A stretch of 36,181 bases of DNA from Chlorobiaceae bacterium (GTDB lineage: Bacteria; Bacteroidota; Chlorobiia; Chlorobiales; Chlorobiaceae): NCBI GenBank assembly GCA_013334335.1, contig JAAXXR010000014.1, positions 1 to 36,181 of the forward strand, read 5' to 3'. Each line of letters begins with the position of its first letter. Position 1 is the first letter of the stretch. Below are positions 1-9,093 of this stretch, in pieces. Under the pieces are notes generated by a model. That model searched no databases and was not told where the DNA came from. It saw only the letters and a program-made list of their open reading frames with translations. A program made the translations under genes and the position numbers.

Positions 1-175
1 TCGTTCTGGGAGTCGTTCAGGCCAGTTCGGCCCTTTGTTCTTTTACGCTCCCGAGCTGCGAAAAGCGACAGGGTTTGTAATAATCAGCCGGTGTGGTTAT
101 GTTCAAGCTGTTACAATTTTTTATGAAGAAGGCAAGGAGCGCTAAAGCCATTTCCCTTGTAAACCGGGTTGTGTT

Positions 176-1672
176 GTGAAGAGTTTACCTTTCAGACATG
201 CGTTTCTCGGCGTGCTCCTGCTGGTTGCGGGATACTCGCCTGCAGCTCGGGCGGATGAGCCGGACGATGCGTCTTCATCCCGCCGTTCAGGTGTGTCGGA
301 AATACTCGACAGCCTGGTTACCACGACCTATTTCCGGGACGACAAGTTTCAGTCTACGGTGCCGGGTACCGACAGGGATGCCTTTCCCCTTCAGTTCGTG
401 CCACAGTTCAGCGACTCGGTCTATGAGTCGAGAATTGCGGAGATGGCCCGCAAATCGAAGTTCAAACTTGTCTACAACGAGCATGTAAAAGGGTTCATCA
501 GGGTCTATTCGGTCGACAAGCGAAAGCAGGTTGCCAAAATGCTTGGCCTGACCAAAATCTACTTCCCGCTGATCGAAGAGAAGCTCCGCGAGTACGATAT
601 TCCCGCTGAAATGAAGTACCTTGCCGTCGTCGAATCCGCGCTGAACCCGACGGCGGTTTCCCATGCCGGCGCACGTGGATTGTGGCAGTTCATGAGTGGC
701 ACGGGCAAAATGTACGGCTTGCAGTCCTCGTCCTTCATCGAGGATCGATACGACACCTACAAAGCCACGGTGGCTGCCTGCGAGCATTTTCAGGATCTCT
801 ACCAGACCTTCGGGGACTGGTTCCTCGTGCTGGCGGCGTACAATTCGGGTGCAGGCAACGTCCGGAAAGCCATCCGGGCATCAGGCGGAGCCCGTGACTA
901 CTGGGAAATATGGCCCTATCTCCCGCAGGAGACCCGCGGTTATGTGCCGGCATTCATCGCGGTTACCTATGTCATGAGCTATTACAAGGAGCATAACATC
1001 AGGCCGCTCGAACCTGGAAATCTCTATACGGACACCGAACGGGTACCGGTAAGGAGTTCGCTGACCTTTGAACAGCTCAACCAGTCCATCGGTGTTCCTC
1101 TCGAAGATCTCCGCTTCCTCAATCCCCAGTACAAGGTCGGCCTCATTCCCTCCTCCGGATCCGGTCAGAACATGCTCAGGATGCCGAAGCGCTACATACA
1201 GCCCTTCCAGCAGAAAGAGCAGGAGATCTATGCGGTGGACGCCGAGCGGGCGCAGGAGCGTGAGCGGCTGTACGCCATGGTTCGTGAGCGGGAGCGCCAG
1301 GATGGCGGCGAGGTGACCGGCACCAGGGCGCGCAAGGTGCATGTCGTCAGGAAAGGGGAGACCCTTGCCGGCGTTGCCCGGAGATACCGGGTGCCCGTCA
1401 GCCAGCTCATCGACTGGAACAATCTGAAGCGGGGCCGGGTCAAGCCGGGACAGTCCCTGATCATCTACAAGGCCAGCAGCGAACGTGTTGCCGGAAAGGG
1501 ATCGACGACGATCAAGGCCAGGAAAGGGAAAAAAGGGTCGGCGAAGATCAGCTCCTCCAGGTCGAAAAGCAAGGGCAAGGCATCGGTGAAAGCCAGGGGC
1601 AAGGTGAAAAAAGGGGCATCGTCGAAAGCAAAGAGCTCAAAGCGTGCCAAAGGGAAACCTCGCGGCAGATGA
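176..1672 (+). CDS. mltD: MltD-like membrane-bound lytic murein transglycosylase with LysM domain and basic tail
   Basis: The product (498 aa) should cleave the glycan strands of peptidoglycan in the periplasm. Residues 1-26 form a signal peptide ending ARA before DEPDD. An SLT (GH23-type) domain covers about 130-275, with the catalytic Glu at E153 in the motif VVESALNP followed by GARGLWQFM and [10 protein letters not shown]. One LysM domain lies at about 388-431 ([14 protein letters not shown] to KPGQSLIIY). Residues 440-498 are almost entirely Lys, Arg, Ser, Gly and Ala, a histone-like tail that is not part of the usual MltD design. The start is GTG at 176; no in-frame ATG gives the signal peptide, and the SD-like AAGGAG at 134-139 is too far upstream to decide it. 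The family call is firm; the role of the tail is unknown. Confidence 0.9.
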   Translation: MKSLPFRHAFLGVLLLVAGYSPAARADEPDDASSSRRSGVSEILDSLVTTTYFRDDKFQSTVPGTDRDAFPLQFVPQFSDSVYESRIAEMARKSKFKLVYNEHVKGFIRVYSVDKRKQVAKMLGLTKIYFPLIEEKLREYDIPAEMKYLAVVESALNPTAVSHAGARGLWQFMSGTGKMYGLQSSSFIEDRYDTYKATVAACEHFQDLYQTFGDWFLVLAAYNSGAGNVRKAIRASGGARDYWEIWPYLPQETRGYVPAFIAVTYVMSYYKEHNIRPLEPGNLYTDTERVPVRSSLTFEQLNQSIGVPLEDLRFLNPQYKVGLIPSSGSGQNMLRMPKRYIQPFQQKEQEIYAVDAERAQERERLYAMVRERERQDGGEVTGTRARKVHVVRKGETLAGVARRYRVPVSQLIDWNNLKRGRVKPGQSLIIYKASSERVAGKGSTTIKARKGKKGSAKISSSRSKSKGKASVKARGKVKKGASSKAKSSKRAKGKPRGR

Positions 1673-1731
1673 TTTTCCGGGGCCCCGATCGGTTCATTCA
1701 TGGCGGCATCGTGAAATCATAGCTTGATCTG

Positions 1732-1761
1732 CTTGTCATTGATGGTTTTTTGTTATCTTTG
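1732..1761 (+). promoter_or_regulatory. putative promoter for the ArsA-like gene
   Basis: The 178-bp gap before the ATPase gene contains TTG at 1733-1735, an 18-nt spacer and TATCTTTG at 1754-1761. This resembles the TTG/TAnnTTTG layout of Bacteroidota promoters and can also be read as a weak sigma-70 -10 box. The 13-bp block TTTTGTTATCTTT (1748-1760) recurs exactly at 3195-3207 before the next gene, which supports a regulatory role. No start site has been mapped. Confidence 0.4.
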
Positions 1762-1850
1762 CATTTCATTTTCGTTACGCACCAGCGCTCTTTTTTTAGC
1801 GATACGGAACAGTTTCTTCAACCATCTATCAATGGGAACCATCACAACGT

Positions 1851-3035
1851 ATGCGTAATATCATTTTCACCGGCAAGGGCGGCGTCGGCAAGACTTCGGT
1901 TGCAGCTGCAACGGCTCTCAGAGCTGCGGACATGGGTTACAAGACCCTGATCATGTCGACCGACCCGGCACACAGCCTCGGTGACTCGCTCGATGTCGAG
2001 CTCGGCCCCTCTCCCGTCAAGATCGCGGAGAACCTCTGGGGACAGGAAGTCAGCGTTTTCGGCGATCTCAACCTCAACTGGGATGTCGTCAGGGAGCACT
2101 TTGCGCACCTGATGGCTTCACGCGGCATCGAAGGCGTCTACGCCGAAGAGATGGGCGTGCTTCCCGGCATGGAAGAACTGTTTTCACTCTCCTATATCAA
2201 GCGGTACAACGAGGAGCAGAAGGATTTCGACCTGCTTGTCGTCGACTGCGCGCCGACCGGCGAAACCCTCAGGCTGCTTTCGCTGCCCGAGACCTTCGGC
2301 TGGTTCATCAAGTTCATCCGAAACGTCGAAAAGTACATGGTCAAGCCGATGATCAGGCCGCTGTCCAAGAAGGTCAAGAAGCTTGACGACTTCGTGGCTC
2401 CCGAAGAGGTCTACGAGAAGGTTGACAACCTTTTCTCTTCCACTGAAGGCATCATCGAACTGCTTGCCGACGGTACCAAGACCACCATGCGCCTCGTCAT
2501 GAACCCTGAGAAAATGGTGATCAAGGAGTCCATGCGCGCCCTGACCTACCTGAACCTCTACGGTATCACGGTTGACAGGATCACCATCAACCGCGTCATG
2601 CCCGATCAGAGCCCCGACCCGTACTTCCAGAAATGGCGTGCCATCCAGCAGAAGTACATCGAGCAGATCCAGGACGCCTTCGCTCCGATTCCGATCGCTG
2701 AAGTGCCGCTGTTCGACGATGAGGTTGTCGGTCTGGCCATGCTCCGCAGGGTCGGCGAGAAGGTCTACGGCGACGAGAACCCGCTCGACATCTTCTTCAA
2801 GGAGGATCCGATCAACATCTCCAAGGTCTCCGACGGCCACTACACGGTCCGCGTCAAGCTGCCGTTCATGGAGAGCATGGGACTCGAACCGAAGATCCTC
2901 AAGCTCGGTGACGACCTGACCATCCGTATCGGGGATTACCAGAAGATCGTGGCCCTTCCGATCTTCCTTGCAGGCCTGGAGTCTTCCGGTGCCTCGTTCG
3001 ACAACGGCTGGCTCAATATCGACTTCACCAAGTAA
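1851..3035 (+). CDS. ArsA/Get3-family ATPase with C-terminal HSP20-like domain
   Basis: This 394-aa SIMIBI-class ATPase belongs to the ArsA/Get3 family, which includes arsenite-pump ATPases and tail-anchored-protein chaperones. The deviant Walker A GKGGVGKT is at residues 8-15, the switch I motif STDPAHS at 36-42 and the switch II motif [12 protein letters not shown] at 132-143. The C-terminus (about 325-394) looks like the small alpha-crystallin-like domain (ArsA_HSP20) found in many bacterial homologues. It has one ATPase domain, not two, and a single cysteine (C133), so the cysteine metalloid site of true ArsA and the CxxC of Get3 are absent. An arsenic-efflux role is therefore unlikely, and no arsB or arsR is nearby. 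It is monocistronic, with a promoter motif upstream and a terminator downstream. Its client is unknown. Confidence 0.88.
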   Translation: MRNIIFTGKGGVGKTSVAAATALRAADMGYKTLIMSTDPAHSLGDSLDVELGPSPVKIAENLWGQEVSVFGDLNLNWDVVREHFAHLMASRGIEGVYAEEMGVLPGMEELFSLSYIKRYNEEQKDFDLLVVDCAPTGETLRLLSLPETFGWFIKFIRNVEKYMVKPMIRPLSKKVKKLDDFVAPEEVYEKVDNLFSSTEGIIELLADGTKTTMRLVMNPEKMVIKESMRALTYLNLYGITVDRITINRVMPDQSPDPYFQKWRAIQQKYIEQIQDAFAPIPIAEVPLFDDEVVGLAMLRRVGEKVYGDENPLDIFFKEDPINISKVSDGHYTVRVKLPFMESMGLEPKILKLGDDLTIRIGDYQKIVALPIFLAGLESSGASFDNGWLNIDFTK

Positions 3036-3082
3036 TGGCGCTACAGGGAGGATTTCCTTCCAGCTTCCGAGATCAGAGAAAG

Positions 3083-3115
3083 ACCCGCCGCACGGCGGGT
3101 TTTTCATTTTTTTGC
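3083..3115 (+). terminator. rho-independent terminator after the ArsA-like gene
   Basis: The 7-bp GC stem ACCCGCC/GGCGGGT (3083-3089 and 3094-3100) with loop GCAC is followed by TTTTTCATTTTTTT. It lies 47 bp after the stop codon at 3035 and fits an intrinsic terminator for that gene. Confidence 0.85.
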
Positions 3116-3176
3116 ATCGATCAGGGGGCGGACGGATTCCCGCCCGGTCGGCATAGCGGGAATTTATTGGCGTACG

Positions 3177-3208
3177 TTCACATTATTATGGTTGTTTTGT
3201 TATCTTTA
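3177..3208 (+). promoter_or_regulatory. putative promoter for DAHP synthase
   Basis: TTCACA (3177-3182) is separated by 18 nt from TATCTTTA (3201-3208). The block TTTTGTTATCTTT at 3195-3207 is identical to the one before the ArsA-like gene. It lies after the terminator and about 90 bp before the DAHP synthase start, leaving an untranslated leader in which I see no clear attenuator. Confidence 0.4.
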
Positions 3209-3296
3209 ACGCTGTTCTCCAGATATTGACGACATCGGGTCGTCACGGTAGCCGCAGACGGTTCCGGACGATGACCATTATCGAGTTTAAAAACGA

Positions 3297-4361
3297 ATGC
3301 AACAGATACAGGATTTACGAGTTTCACGCATCATAACGCTGACATCTCCCAGAGCGCTTAAGGAAAAGCTGCCGGTAACCGACCATATAGCAGATATCGT
3401 GAGCCAGGGCCGCCGCGAAGTTGAAGAGATTCTGACCGGCAAGGATCACCGCCTCCTGGTAATCGTCGGCCCCTGTTCCATACATGACATGAAGTCGGCG
3501 AGGGAGTATGCACAGCACCTTGCAAAGCTTCGCAGCGAGCTTGCAGACACCTTCTGCATCGTCATGCGGGTCTATTTCGAAAAACCGCGCACGACCATCG
3601 GCTGGAAGGGGTTCATCAACGATCCTCACCTGAACGATACCTACGATATCGAGCATGGTCTGTATCACGCACGCAAGCTCTTGATAGAACTCAACGATAT
3701 GGGTTTGCCGGCGGCAACCGAGTTCCTTGACCCGATTTCACCACAGTATGTGGCTGACCTGATCAGCTGGGCGGCCATCGGCGCCCGCACCATCGAGTCC
3801 CAGACGCATCGTCAGATGGCCAGTGGGCTTTCGATGCCGGTAGGCTTCAAGAATTCCACGGACGGGCGCCTTCAGGTGGCCATCGATGCCATCCGTTCCG
3901 CCATGCATCAGCACAGTTTCCTGGGAATCGACCAGGATGGTCACAGCAGCGTGATCACGACGAAAGGCAATCCTTTCGGGCATCTGGTGCTTCGCGGCGG
4001 ATCACATCGGCCGAACTACGATGCGGAAAGCATCGCCCTGGCCGAAAGCAAACTCGAGAAAGCCGAGCTGGTCAAATATCTTGTTGTCGACTGCAGCCAT
4101 GCCAACTCGGGCAAGAAATTCGAGAACCAGCTGAAGGTTTGGGACGATGTCCTCGCCCAGAAGCTCGCAGGCAGCAGCAGCATTGCCGGAGTCATGATCG
4201 AAAGCAACATCTGTTCGGGGAATCAGCCCTTTCCGGTCGAACCCGGTACGCTTAAATACGGGGTGTCCATAACCGACGAGTGCGTTTCCTGGGGTGAAAC
4301 CGAACGGATGCTCCGTGAGGGCGCCCGAACCCTCAAGCAGGCAAGGCGCAGCGTTACCTAA
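3297..4361 (+). CDS. aroG: 3-deoxy-7-phosphoheptulonate (DAHP) synthase, class I AroG/F/H type
   Basis: The product (354 aa, typical family length) should condense phosphoenolpyruvate and erythrose 4-phosphate to DAHP, the first step of the shikimate pathway, in the cytoplasm. Visible family motifs are GPCSIHD (58-64), [15 protein letters not shown] (91-105), [17 protein letters not shown] (161-177), GFKNSTDG (183-190), LRGG (232-235) and DCSHAN (265-270, metal and substrate region). The ATG at 3297 is the first possible start because TAA occurs in frame at 3288. The symbol aroG is used for the family; AroF, AroG and AroH type feedback specificity cannot be read from the sequence. A small membrane-protein gene follows after 46 bp. 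Confidence 0.95.
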   Translation: MQQIQDLRVSRIITLTSPRALKEKLPVTDHIADIVSQGRREVEEILTGKDHRLLVIVGPCSIHDMKSAREYAQHLAKLRSELADTFCIVMRVYFEKPRTTIGWKGFINDPHLNDTYDIEHGLYHARKLLIELNDMGLPAATEFLDPISPQYVADLISWAAIGARTIESQTHRQMASGLSMPVGFKNSTDGRLQVAIDAIRSAMHQHSFLGIDQDGHSSVITTKGNPFGHLVLRGGSHRPNYDAESIALAESKLEKAELVKYLVVDCSHANSGKKFENQLKVWDDVLAQKLAGSSSIAGVMIESNICSGNQPFPVEPGTLKYGVSITDECVSWGETERMLREGARTLKQARRSVT

Positions 4362-4407
4362 CCTTGTTCAGTCGTAAGACCATCAATCCTCAACAGGAAC
4401 AACTGCC

Positions 4408-4611
4408 ATGAATATCGATCGCGCCATATTTGCAATTGCCGGACTTTTTGTCGTCGCAAGCGTACTTCTCTCGATCTATCACAACCAGAACTGGCTCTGG
4501 TTCACCGGCTTTGTCGGCCTGAACCTTCTGCAGTCCTCGTTTACCGGTTTTTGCCCCATGGTCTATATCCTCAAGGCAGCAGGCCTTAAGCCAGGACAGG
4601 CCTTCAAATAA
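4408..4611 (+). CDS. small DUF2892/YgaP-type inner-membrane protein
   Basis: This 67-aa protein has two hydrophobic segments, about residues 6-23 and 28-46, and the sequence GFCPMVYIL (47-55) followed by a Gly/Lys-rich end. That arrangement matches the DUF2892 (YgaP transmembrane-like) family, in which the Cys-Pro after the second helix is common. AGGAA at 4395-4399 is a reasonable ribosome binding site. It lies between DAHP synthase and the GNAT-like gene, 46 bp and 29 bp away, so co-transcription is likely. Some family members are fused to rhodanese domains; this one stands alone. Its function is unknown. Confidence 0.8.
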   Translation: MNIDRAIFAIAGLFVVASVLLSIYHNQNWLWFTGFVGLNLLQSSFTGFCPMVYILKAAGLKPGQAFK

Positions 4612-4640
4612 CCGGGACCGACTCCCCTATCCTGAATATC

Positions 4641-5774
4641 ATGAGCATCGAGATCAGACGTGTCAAGACGAAACATGAACGCAAACAGTTCATCAAGTTC
4701 GCCTGGAAGGTCTACCGCAGCAATCCCGAACTGAACCGCAATTGGGTTCCGCCGGTGATCTCGGACTACATGAAGACCCTTGACACCGAAGTGTATCCGT
4801 TGTATGACCACGCTGAGCTTGCCATGTTCACTGCATGGAAGGGGGGGGGCATGGTCGGAACGATCGCGGCCATTCACAACCGGCGCCACAACCAGATTCA
4901 CGAAGACAAGGTGGGGTTCTGGGGTTTTTTCGAGTGTATTGACGACCAGAAGGTTGCCGACGCCCTGTTCGAAGCTGCCGCCATGTGGCTCAGGAGCAAG
5001 GGCCTCGACGCCATGAGGGGCCCGGTGAGCCCGTCGATGAATGACCAGTGCGGCATGCTCACCAAAGGATATGACAGTCCTCCGGTCTTCCTGATGCTCT
5101 ATAACCCACCGTACTACAACGACCTCTGCCTGAACAGCGGCCACAAGGTCGCCCAGGAGTTGCTTGCATGGTATATCGACCAGAAGCTCATCGATATCGA
5201 GCGCCTGCGGCGCATTTCTCAGCATGTGATGAAACGTGAGGGGCTTTCCGTCCGGGTTCTCGAGATGAAGCGCTTCGACAGCGAGATCGAGAACATGCGG
5301 GCAATCTACAATGGCGCCTGGGAGAAGAACTGGGGTTTCGTTCCCATGACCGACAAGGAGTTCGACTTCCTGGCCAAGAGCCTGAAGCCGATTGCCAACC
5401 CGCACTATGTCTATTTTGTCGAAGACCGTAACGGCAGGACCATCGGGTTCTCCCTCTCCCTGCCCGACATCAACCAGGCGCTGAAGCACGTCAACGGCAA
5501 CCCGTTGACCCCATGGGGACTGGTCAAATATCTCTGGTACAAGCGCAACATCAACATGGTCAGGACGATCGTGATGGGGGTGCTTCCGGAGTACCGGAAC
5601 AAGGGGATCGACAGCATTCTCAACACCTGGATCGCCGATTACGGCGGAAAGCATGGCGTATTTGCCAGCGAGATGAGCTGGGTGCTCAAATCGAACGAAG
5701 CCATGAGCAAACTGGCCAGTGTCATCGGGGGCAAACCCTACAAGGAGTACGCGATCTACGAGAAGTCGATCTGA
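4641..5774 (+). CDS. GNAT-fold N-acetyltransferase-like protein
   Basis: This 377-aa cytoplasmic protein resembles a family usually annotated as hypothetical or N-acetyltransferase. A GNAT-like acetyl-CoA signature, VLPEYRNKGID, lies at about 314-324 within a typical beta-strand/loop/helix context. The N-terminal half contains aromatic and proline-rich blocks such as GFWGFFECIDD and GPVSPSMNDQCGM that I associate with this larger family rather than with a known enzyme. The substrate is not predictable. An uninterrupted run of nine G (4841-4849) encodes part of a Gly-Gly-Gly stretch and is in frame here. The gene converges on the porin-like gene, with a palindrome and a bidirectional terminator between them. 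Confidence 0.7.
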   Translation: MSIEIRRVKTKHERKQFIKFAWKVYRSNPELNRNWVPPVISDYMKTLDTEVYPLYDHAELAMFTAWKGGGMVGTIAAIHNRRHNQIHEDKVGFWGFFECIDDQKVADALFEAAAMWLRSKGLDAMRGPVSPSMNDQCGMLTKGYDSPPVFLMLYNPPYYNDLCLNSGHKVAQELLAWYIDQKLIDIERLRRISQHVMKREGLSVRVLEMKRFDSEIENMRAIYNGAWEKNWGFVPMTDKEFDFLAKSLKPIANPHYVYFVEDRNGRTIGFSLSLPDINQALKHVNGNPLTPWGLVKYLWYKRNINMVRTIVMGVLPEYRNKGIDSILNTWIADYGGKHGVFASEMSWVLKSNEAMSKLASVIGGKPYKEYAIYEKSI

Positions 5775-5778
5775 AATA

Positions 5779-5841
5779 CTGGGGTCAGGCCTCGCAAAAT
5801 TCGCATTTTCAGAATGCGAATTTTGCGAGGCCTGACCCCAG
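5779..5841. repeat. 63-bp perfect palindromic repeat (REP/RAYT-like)
   Basis: Two 29-nt arms, 5779-5807 and 5813-5841, are exact reverse complements around the 5-nt loop TTCAG. The arm begins CTGGGGTCAGGCCTCGC. The centre is AT-rich and the ends GC-rich, unlike an ordinary terminator, and a separate terminator follows six bases later. GGGGTCAGGCCT-type heads resemble the palindromes mobilised by REP-associated (IS200-like) tyrosine transposases; that link is inference, because no transposase gene is in the window. Confidence 0.85.
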
Positions 5842-5846
5842 AGCCG

Positions 5847-5883
5847 AAACGAAAAAAGGAGCCACTGGCTCCTTTTTTCGTTT
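5847..5883. terminator. bidirectional intrinsic terminator
   Basis: A 17-bp perfect stem (5847-5863 and 5867-5883) with loop ACT has GGAGCC/GGCTCC at its tip, an A-tract on the left and a T-tract on the right. It therefore works in both directions between the convergent GNAT-like gene (+) and porin-like gene (-). Confidence 0.9.
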
Positions 5884-5914
5884 GTCTTAACCTAACAAAG
5901 AACATCCCACAATA

Positions 5915-6625
5915 TCAGAATGATGCCATGAAGACGAGATGCGACTTCTCGGTGTCGGGGTTGTAGATGTAGGATGCGGTGTAACGATCCTTGGAGACCG
6001 AAATGCCGGTGTTGACCACGGCGATGGTGTCGTTCTCTTCGATACCGTACTTGTCGCCGTAGTAGTCCTCGTCACCCAGACCAACGATGCCTTTTGCCGA
6101 GAAGCCGTCCTTGTCGTAGAACTTGTAGGAGGCTTCGCAGTATTTGGCGTTCTCGACACCTTTGGTGTTCGACACGTCGGTTACAGCGCCGGAGTTGCCC
6201 CCAACGTTGATGGCGGCGAGCAGCGAGAAGTTGCCGGCTGCATATGCGGTGCTGATTTCAATGACGTTGGCGCTGTCATCCGTGAAATCGAACGATTCTG
6301 CACCTTCCGGCACGGTGTTGTAGTCGGTCACGCTGAAGGTGAACGGTCCGATCGGCAGGCTGACGGAGAGGTCGATCTCTTTGTAGCGATCACCGTTGTT
6401 TTCGCTGATGGCATAAGAGCCCCAGGCACCAAGAGCGATGCCGTTGCCGAAGGTGTAGGACAGAGTCGGCTGGATGGCCGGAGAATCACCGTAATCGGCA
6501 CCCCTCCAGACATAGCTGCTGACAACGTCAGCCCCTACCTTGAACCCTTCGGCATGTGCGGTGCTGGCACCGAAACCTGCGAAGAGCGCCACGGCGAGAG
6601 CCATAAGCTTTGCTGATTTTTTCAT
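5915..6625 (-). CDS. TorF-like putative porin / small outer-membrane beta-barrel protein
   Basis: The product is 236 aa. A signal peptide ends AHA at residue 25, leaving a mature chain starting EGFKVGADVVSSYVWRG. The VSSYVWRGADYGDSPAIQP pattern and alternating short beta strands match the TorF / Gcw_chp family of putative porins, and the chain ends in phenylalanine (VFMASF), as outer-membrane barrels inserted by BamA do. AAGGAG lies 8-9 nt upstream of the ATG. The upstream region holds an AT-rich divergent promoter zone and a tandem TACGTTGGTT repeat. The cargo is unknown. The family call is fairly safe; a transport role is inferred. Confidence 0.8.
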   Translation of the reverse strand: MKKSAKLMALAVALFAGFGASTAHAEGFKVGADVVSSYVWRGADYGDSPAIQPTLSYTFGNGIALGAWGSYAISENNGDRYKEIDLSVSLPIGPFTFSVTDYNTVPEGAESFDFTDDSANVIEISTAYAAGNFSLLAAINVGGNSGAVTDVSNTKGVENAKYCEASYKFYDKDGFSAKGIVGLGDEDYYGDKYGIEENDTIAVVNTGISVSKDRYTASYIYNPDTEKSHLVFMASF

Positions 6626-6938
6626 CAGTTATTACTCCTTGTTGTGTACGTTGGTTTGTACGTTGGTTGTGTTGTTGCTGAAAAAAGAACATGACGCACA
6701 TCGAAACGGATTCCGGATGGGAGGCCCGTTCCGGCCCGTCACTGCGTTCTCTCAACGAGAAGTTGGATATAATATAATTTAATTATCAAAAAATACAAAT
6801 TCGTAAGAAAAATTAAATCACAGGACCAATATTGTCTTAATTATTAAGTGAAACGCTCTTTGGTTATGAATTTGTTTTCCTTTTTGTGGCCATCTGCCTT
6901 CGCCAAAAGGCATCATCGTGATCAATTGACCTAACGTC
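6626..6938. other. AT-rich divergent intergenic region (313 bp)
   Basis: I see no gene here. On the minus side of the region, the porin leader carries the direct repeat TACGTTGGTT twice, at about 6649-6670. Positions 6767-6850 are strikingly AT-rich against the GC-rich surroundings and include two overlapping TATAAT boxes on the plus strand (6768-6778) and the palindrome CTTAATTATTAAG (6836-6848). These probably serve divergent transcription of the porin-like and anti-sigma genes. Confidence 0.5.
6769..6798 (-). promoter_or_regulatory. putative sigma-70-type promoter of the porin-like gene
   Basis: On the minus strand, TTGTAT (6798-6793) and TATTAT (6774-6769) are 18 nt apart. This would give a leader of about 135 nt that includes the TACGTTGGTT direct repeat. 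The surroundings are so AT-rich that other pairings are possible. Confidence 0.35.
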
Positions 6939-7358
6939 ATGACATATCAGCGGATAGTGTTTGCCAGCAGTGTCGCGCACTGTGGAGCCGTGAGGCGGTT
7001 CGTGCAATCATTCGGACGCATGGAGGGGTATTCAGAAGCCTTTGTTTCCGTGCTTGAACTGTGTGTGCAGGAGGCCTTCGTGAATGCCGTGTGCCATGGT
7101 AACGGTTCGGATCCCGAACTGCCCGTGACGATCACCATGCGGGCCGGTATCGATAACGCGCAGACGTTTCTCGATGTCGCTGTGGCGGATCGCGGGACAG
7201 GCTTTAGCCTCGACGGTCGCGGTGATTTTTCGTCTCGGGAAAGCGAAATGGCCTGTTCCGGCTGGGGAGTGCCGATGATTGTTCACTATTCCGATGCGGT
7301 CCGGGTGGAGAGACGCATCGACGGGAGTGTGCTGATATTGAGTTATATTCCATATTGA
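6939..7358 (+). CDS. RsbW-like serine kinase / anti-sigma regulatory factor (HATPase_c_2)
   Basis: This 139-aa cytoplasmic protein has the GHKL ATPase fold of the RsbW/SpoIIAB group: N-box QEAFVNAVCHGN (44-55, with E45 and N49), G1 box DRGTGF (84-89) and G2 box SGWGVPMI (107-114). Family members bind a sigma factor and phosphorylate a STAS-domain antagonist. Neither an RsbV-like protein nor a sigma factor is encoded nearby, so its partners must lie elsewhere. It lies 42 bp upstream of pgi, and AAGGAG at 7369-7374 is in the gap, so the two may be co-transcribed; a functional link to glycolysis is not shown. No clear Shine-Dalgarno precedes its own ATG. Confidence 0.85.
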   Translation: MTYQRIVFASSVAHCGAVRRFVQSFGRMEGYSEAFVSVLELCVQEAFVNAVCHGNGSDPELPVTITMRAGIDNAQTFLDVAVADRGTGFSLDGRGDFSSRESEMACSGWGVPMIVHYSDAVRVERRIDGSVLILSYIPY

Positions 7359-7400
7359 CTTTTTTCAAGGAGTTACCCGTTCACCACTAATTGAAACCCG

Positions 7401-9041
7401 ATGATGGACCTGTCCCAACGTGCCGAATGGCGCGCCCTGGAGTCACATTTTCAAGAACTGCGGAAAGTACGGCTTACCGAGCTGTTCGAAAGCGATCCGG
7501 ACCGGTTTGCACGGTTCTCGCTTTGTCTGAAAGGAGTGGTTCTCGACTATTCGAAAAACATGATCACTTCCCGAACGATGGAGCTGCTTACGGAGCTTGC
7601 AAGGAGTTCAGGCGTTGAACCCCGCCGAAGGGAGATGTTCGAGGGTGACAAGATCAATTTTACGGAACGCCGTTCAGTGCTGCATACGGCGCTGAGAAGA
7701 CCGCCTGCCGAGGGTCTGGTCATCGATGGAGAGGAGGTCTCCAAAGAGGTGGCGGCCGTGCTTGCCCAGATGAAATCCTTCACCGGCCGGGTGGTGTCAG
7801 GGGAGTGGACCGGTTACACCGGCAAGCGGGTGACCGATGTGGTCAACATCGGTATCGGTGGTTCGGACCTCGGCCCGTATATGGTCACCGAGGCTCTCAA
7901 GCCCTTCGCGCATGGCAGGCTGCGTGTCCATTTCGTCTCGAACATTGACGGGTCGCATCTGGCAGAAACCCTGAAGTCGGTCAATCCGGAGTCGACGCTC
8001 TTCATTGTCGCCTCGAAGACGTTCACCACGCAGGAGACCCTGACCAACGCCTTGAGCGCCCGAGCCTGGTTCCTTCGGAGCGCCGGCGATACGGCTCATG
8101 TGGCAAAGCACTTTGTGGCGGTTTCGACGAACCGGGCTAAAGTCGAGGAGTTCGGTATCGACACCGAAAACATGTTCCGCTTCTGGGACTGGGTGGGTGG
8201 ACGTTACTCCCTCTGGTCAGCCATAGGTCTCTCCATCGCCCTCTATCTCGGTTTTGACCGTTTCGAAGAGCTGCTCGCCGGGGCTCATGCCATGGACGAG
8301 CACTTCCTGAACGAGCCGCTCGAATCGAACGTGCCGGTCATCCTGGCCATGCTGGGGATCTGGTACAACAATTTTTTCGATGCGCGCACCCATGCGATTA
8401 TTCCTTACGACCAGTATCTGCACCGTTTTCCGGCATACCTGCAGCAGCTCGACATGGAGAGCAACGGTAAACGCGTAAACCGTCTCGGGCGACCGGTCGG
8501 GTATGCGACCGGTCCGGTCATCTGGGGAGAGCCGGGCACCAATGCCCAGCACGCCTTTTTCCAGCTGATGCACCAGGGTACCGGCATCGTACCGGCCGAT
8601 TTCATCGTGTCACTCCGAAGCCAGAACCCGATGGGGGAGCATCACGACATGCTCGTGGCCAACTGTTTCGCACAGACCGAAGCGCTCATGCGCGGCAAGA
8701 GTGAGGTCGAAGCCAGGGCTGAGCTCGAGGGGGCAGGTGTTGAGGAGCAGGAGCTGCAGACGCTGTTGCCGCACAAGGTGTTCCCGGGCAACCGGCCCAC
8801 CAACACCATCCTGCTCGACGAGCTGGATCCCTTCACGCTCGGTTGCCTGATTGCCATGTATGAGCACAAGGTGTTCGTGCAGGGTGTTGTCTGGGAGATC
8901 AACTCGTTTGACCAGTGGGGCGTCGAACTCGGCAAGCAGCTCGCCAAGGTCATCCTGCCGGAGCTGACATCGACGACGCCGGTCGGATCGCACGATGCGT
9001 CGACCAACGCCCTGATCAACCGATATCGGGAATCCCGGTGA
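7401..9041 (+). CDS. pgi: glucose-6-phosphate isomerase
   Basis: The product is 546 aa, typical of long bacterial PGI. It interconverts glucose 6-phosphate and fructose 6-phosphate in glycolysis and gluconeogenesis. Visible motifs include [33 protein letters not shown] (the phosphate-binding serine/threonine loop), [34 protein letters not shown] with the catalytic Glu and His, and the C-terminal [18 protein letters not shown] around the active-site lysine. ATG ATG at 7401-7406 offers two starts. AAGGAG at 7369-7374 is farther away than usual, so the start is the first ATG by default. A long hairpin terminator follows. The identification is secure. Confidence 0.97.
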   Translation: MMDLSQRAEWRALESHFQELRKVRLTELFESDPDRFARFSLCLKGVVLDYSKNMITSRTMELLTELARSSGVEPRRREMFEGDKINFTERRSVLHTALRRPPAEGLVIDGEEVSKEVAAVLAQMKSFTGRVVSGEWTGYTGKRVTDVVNIGIGGSDLGPYMVTEALKPFAHGRLRVHFVSNIDGSHLAETLKSVNPESTLFIVASKTFTTQETLTNALSARAWFLRSAGDTAHVAKHFVAVSTNRAKVEEFGIDTENMFRFWDWVGGRYSLWSAIGLSIALYLGFDRFEELLAGAHAMDEHFLNEPLESNVPVILAMLGIWYNNFFDARTHAIIPYDQYLHRFPAYLQQLDMESNGKRVNRLGRPVGYATGPVIWGEPGTNAQHAFFQLMHQGTGIVPADFIVSLRSQNPMGEHHDMLVANCFAQTEALMRGKSEVEARAELEGAGVEEQELQTLLPHKVFPGNRPTNTILLDELDPFTLGCLIAMYEHKVFVQGVVWEINSFDQWGVELGKQLAKVILPELTSTTPVGSHDASTNALINRYRESR

Positions 9042-9093
9042 GCGCCCTCAGCTAACCGGGCGAGGCTCCTGAAGTTCCGATGGAGGGTTCGCC

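Noticed and set aside
1-146. Open frames at the left edge that could be the 3' end of an upstream gene
   Set aside because: All three forward frames are open for 25 to 48 codons and none shows a recognisable C-terminus; a short GGCC hairpin at 20-32 is also too weak to call.
6912-6925. FNR/CRP-like site ATCATCGTGATCAA before the anti-sigma gene
   Set aside because: Only one half-site matches, and it lies within 27 nt of the start codon.
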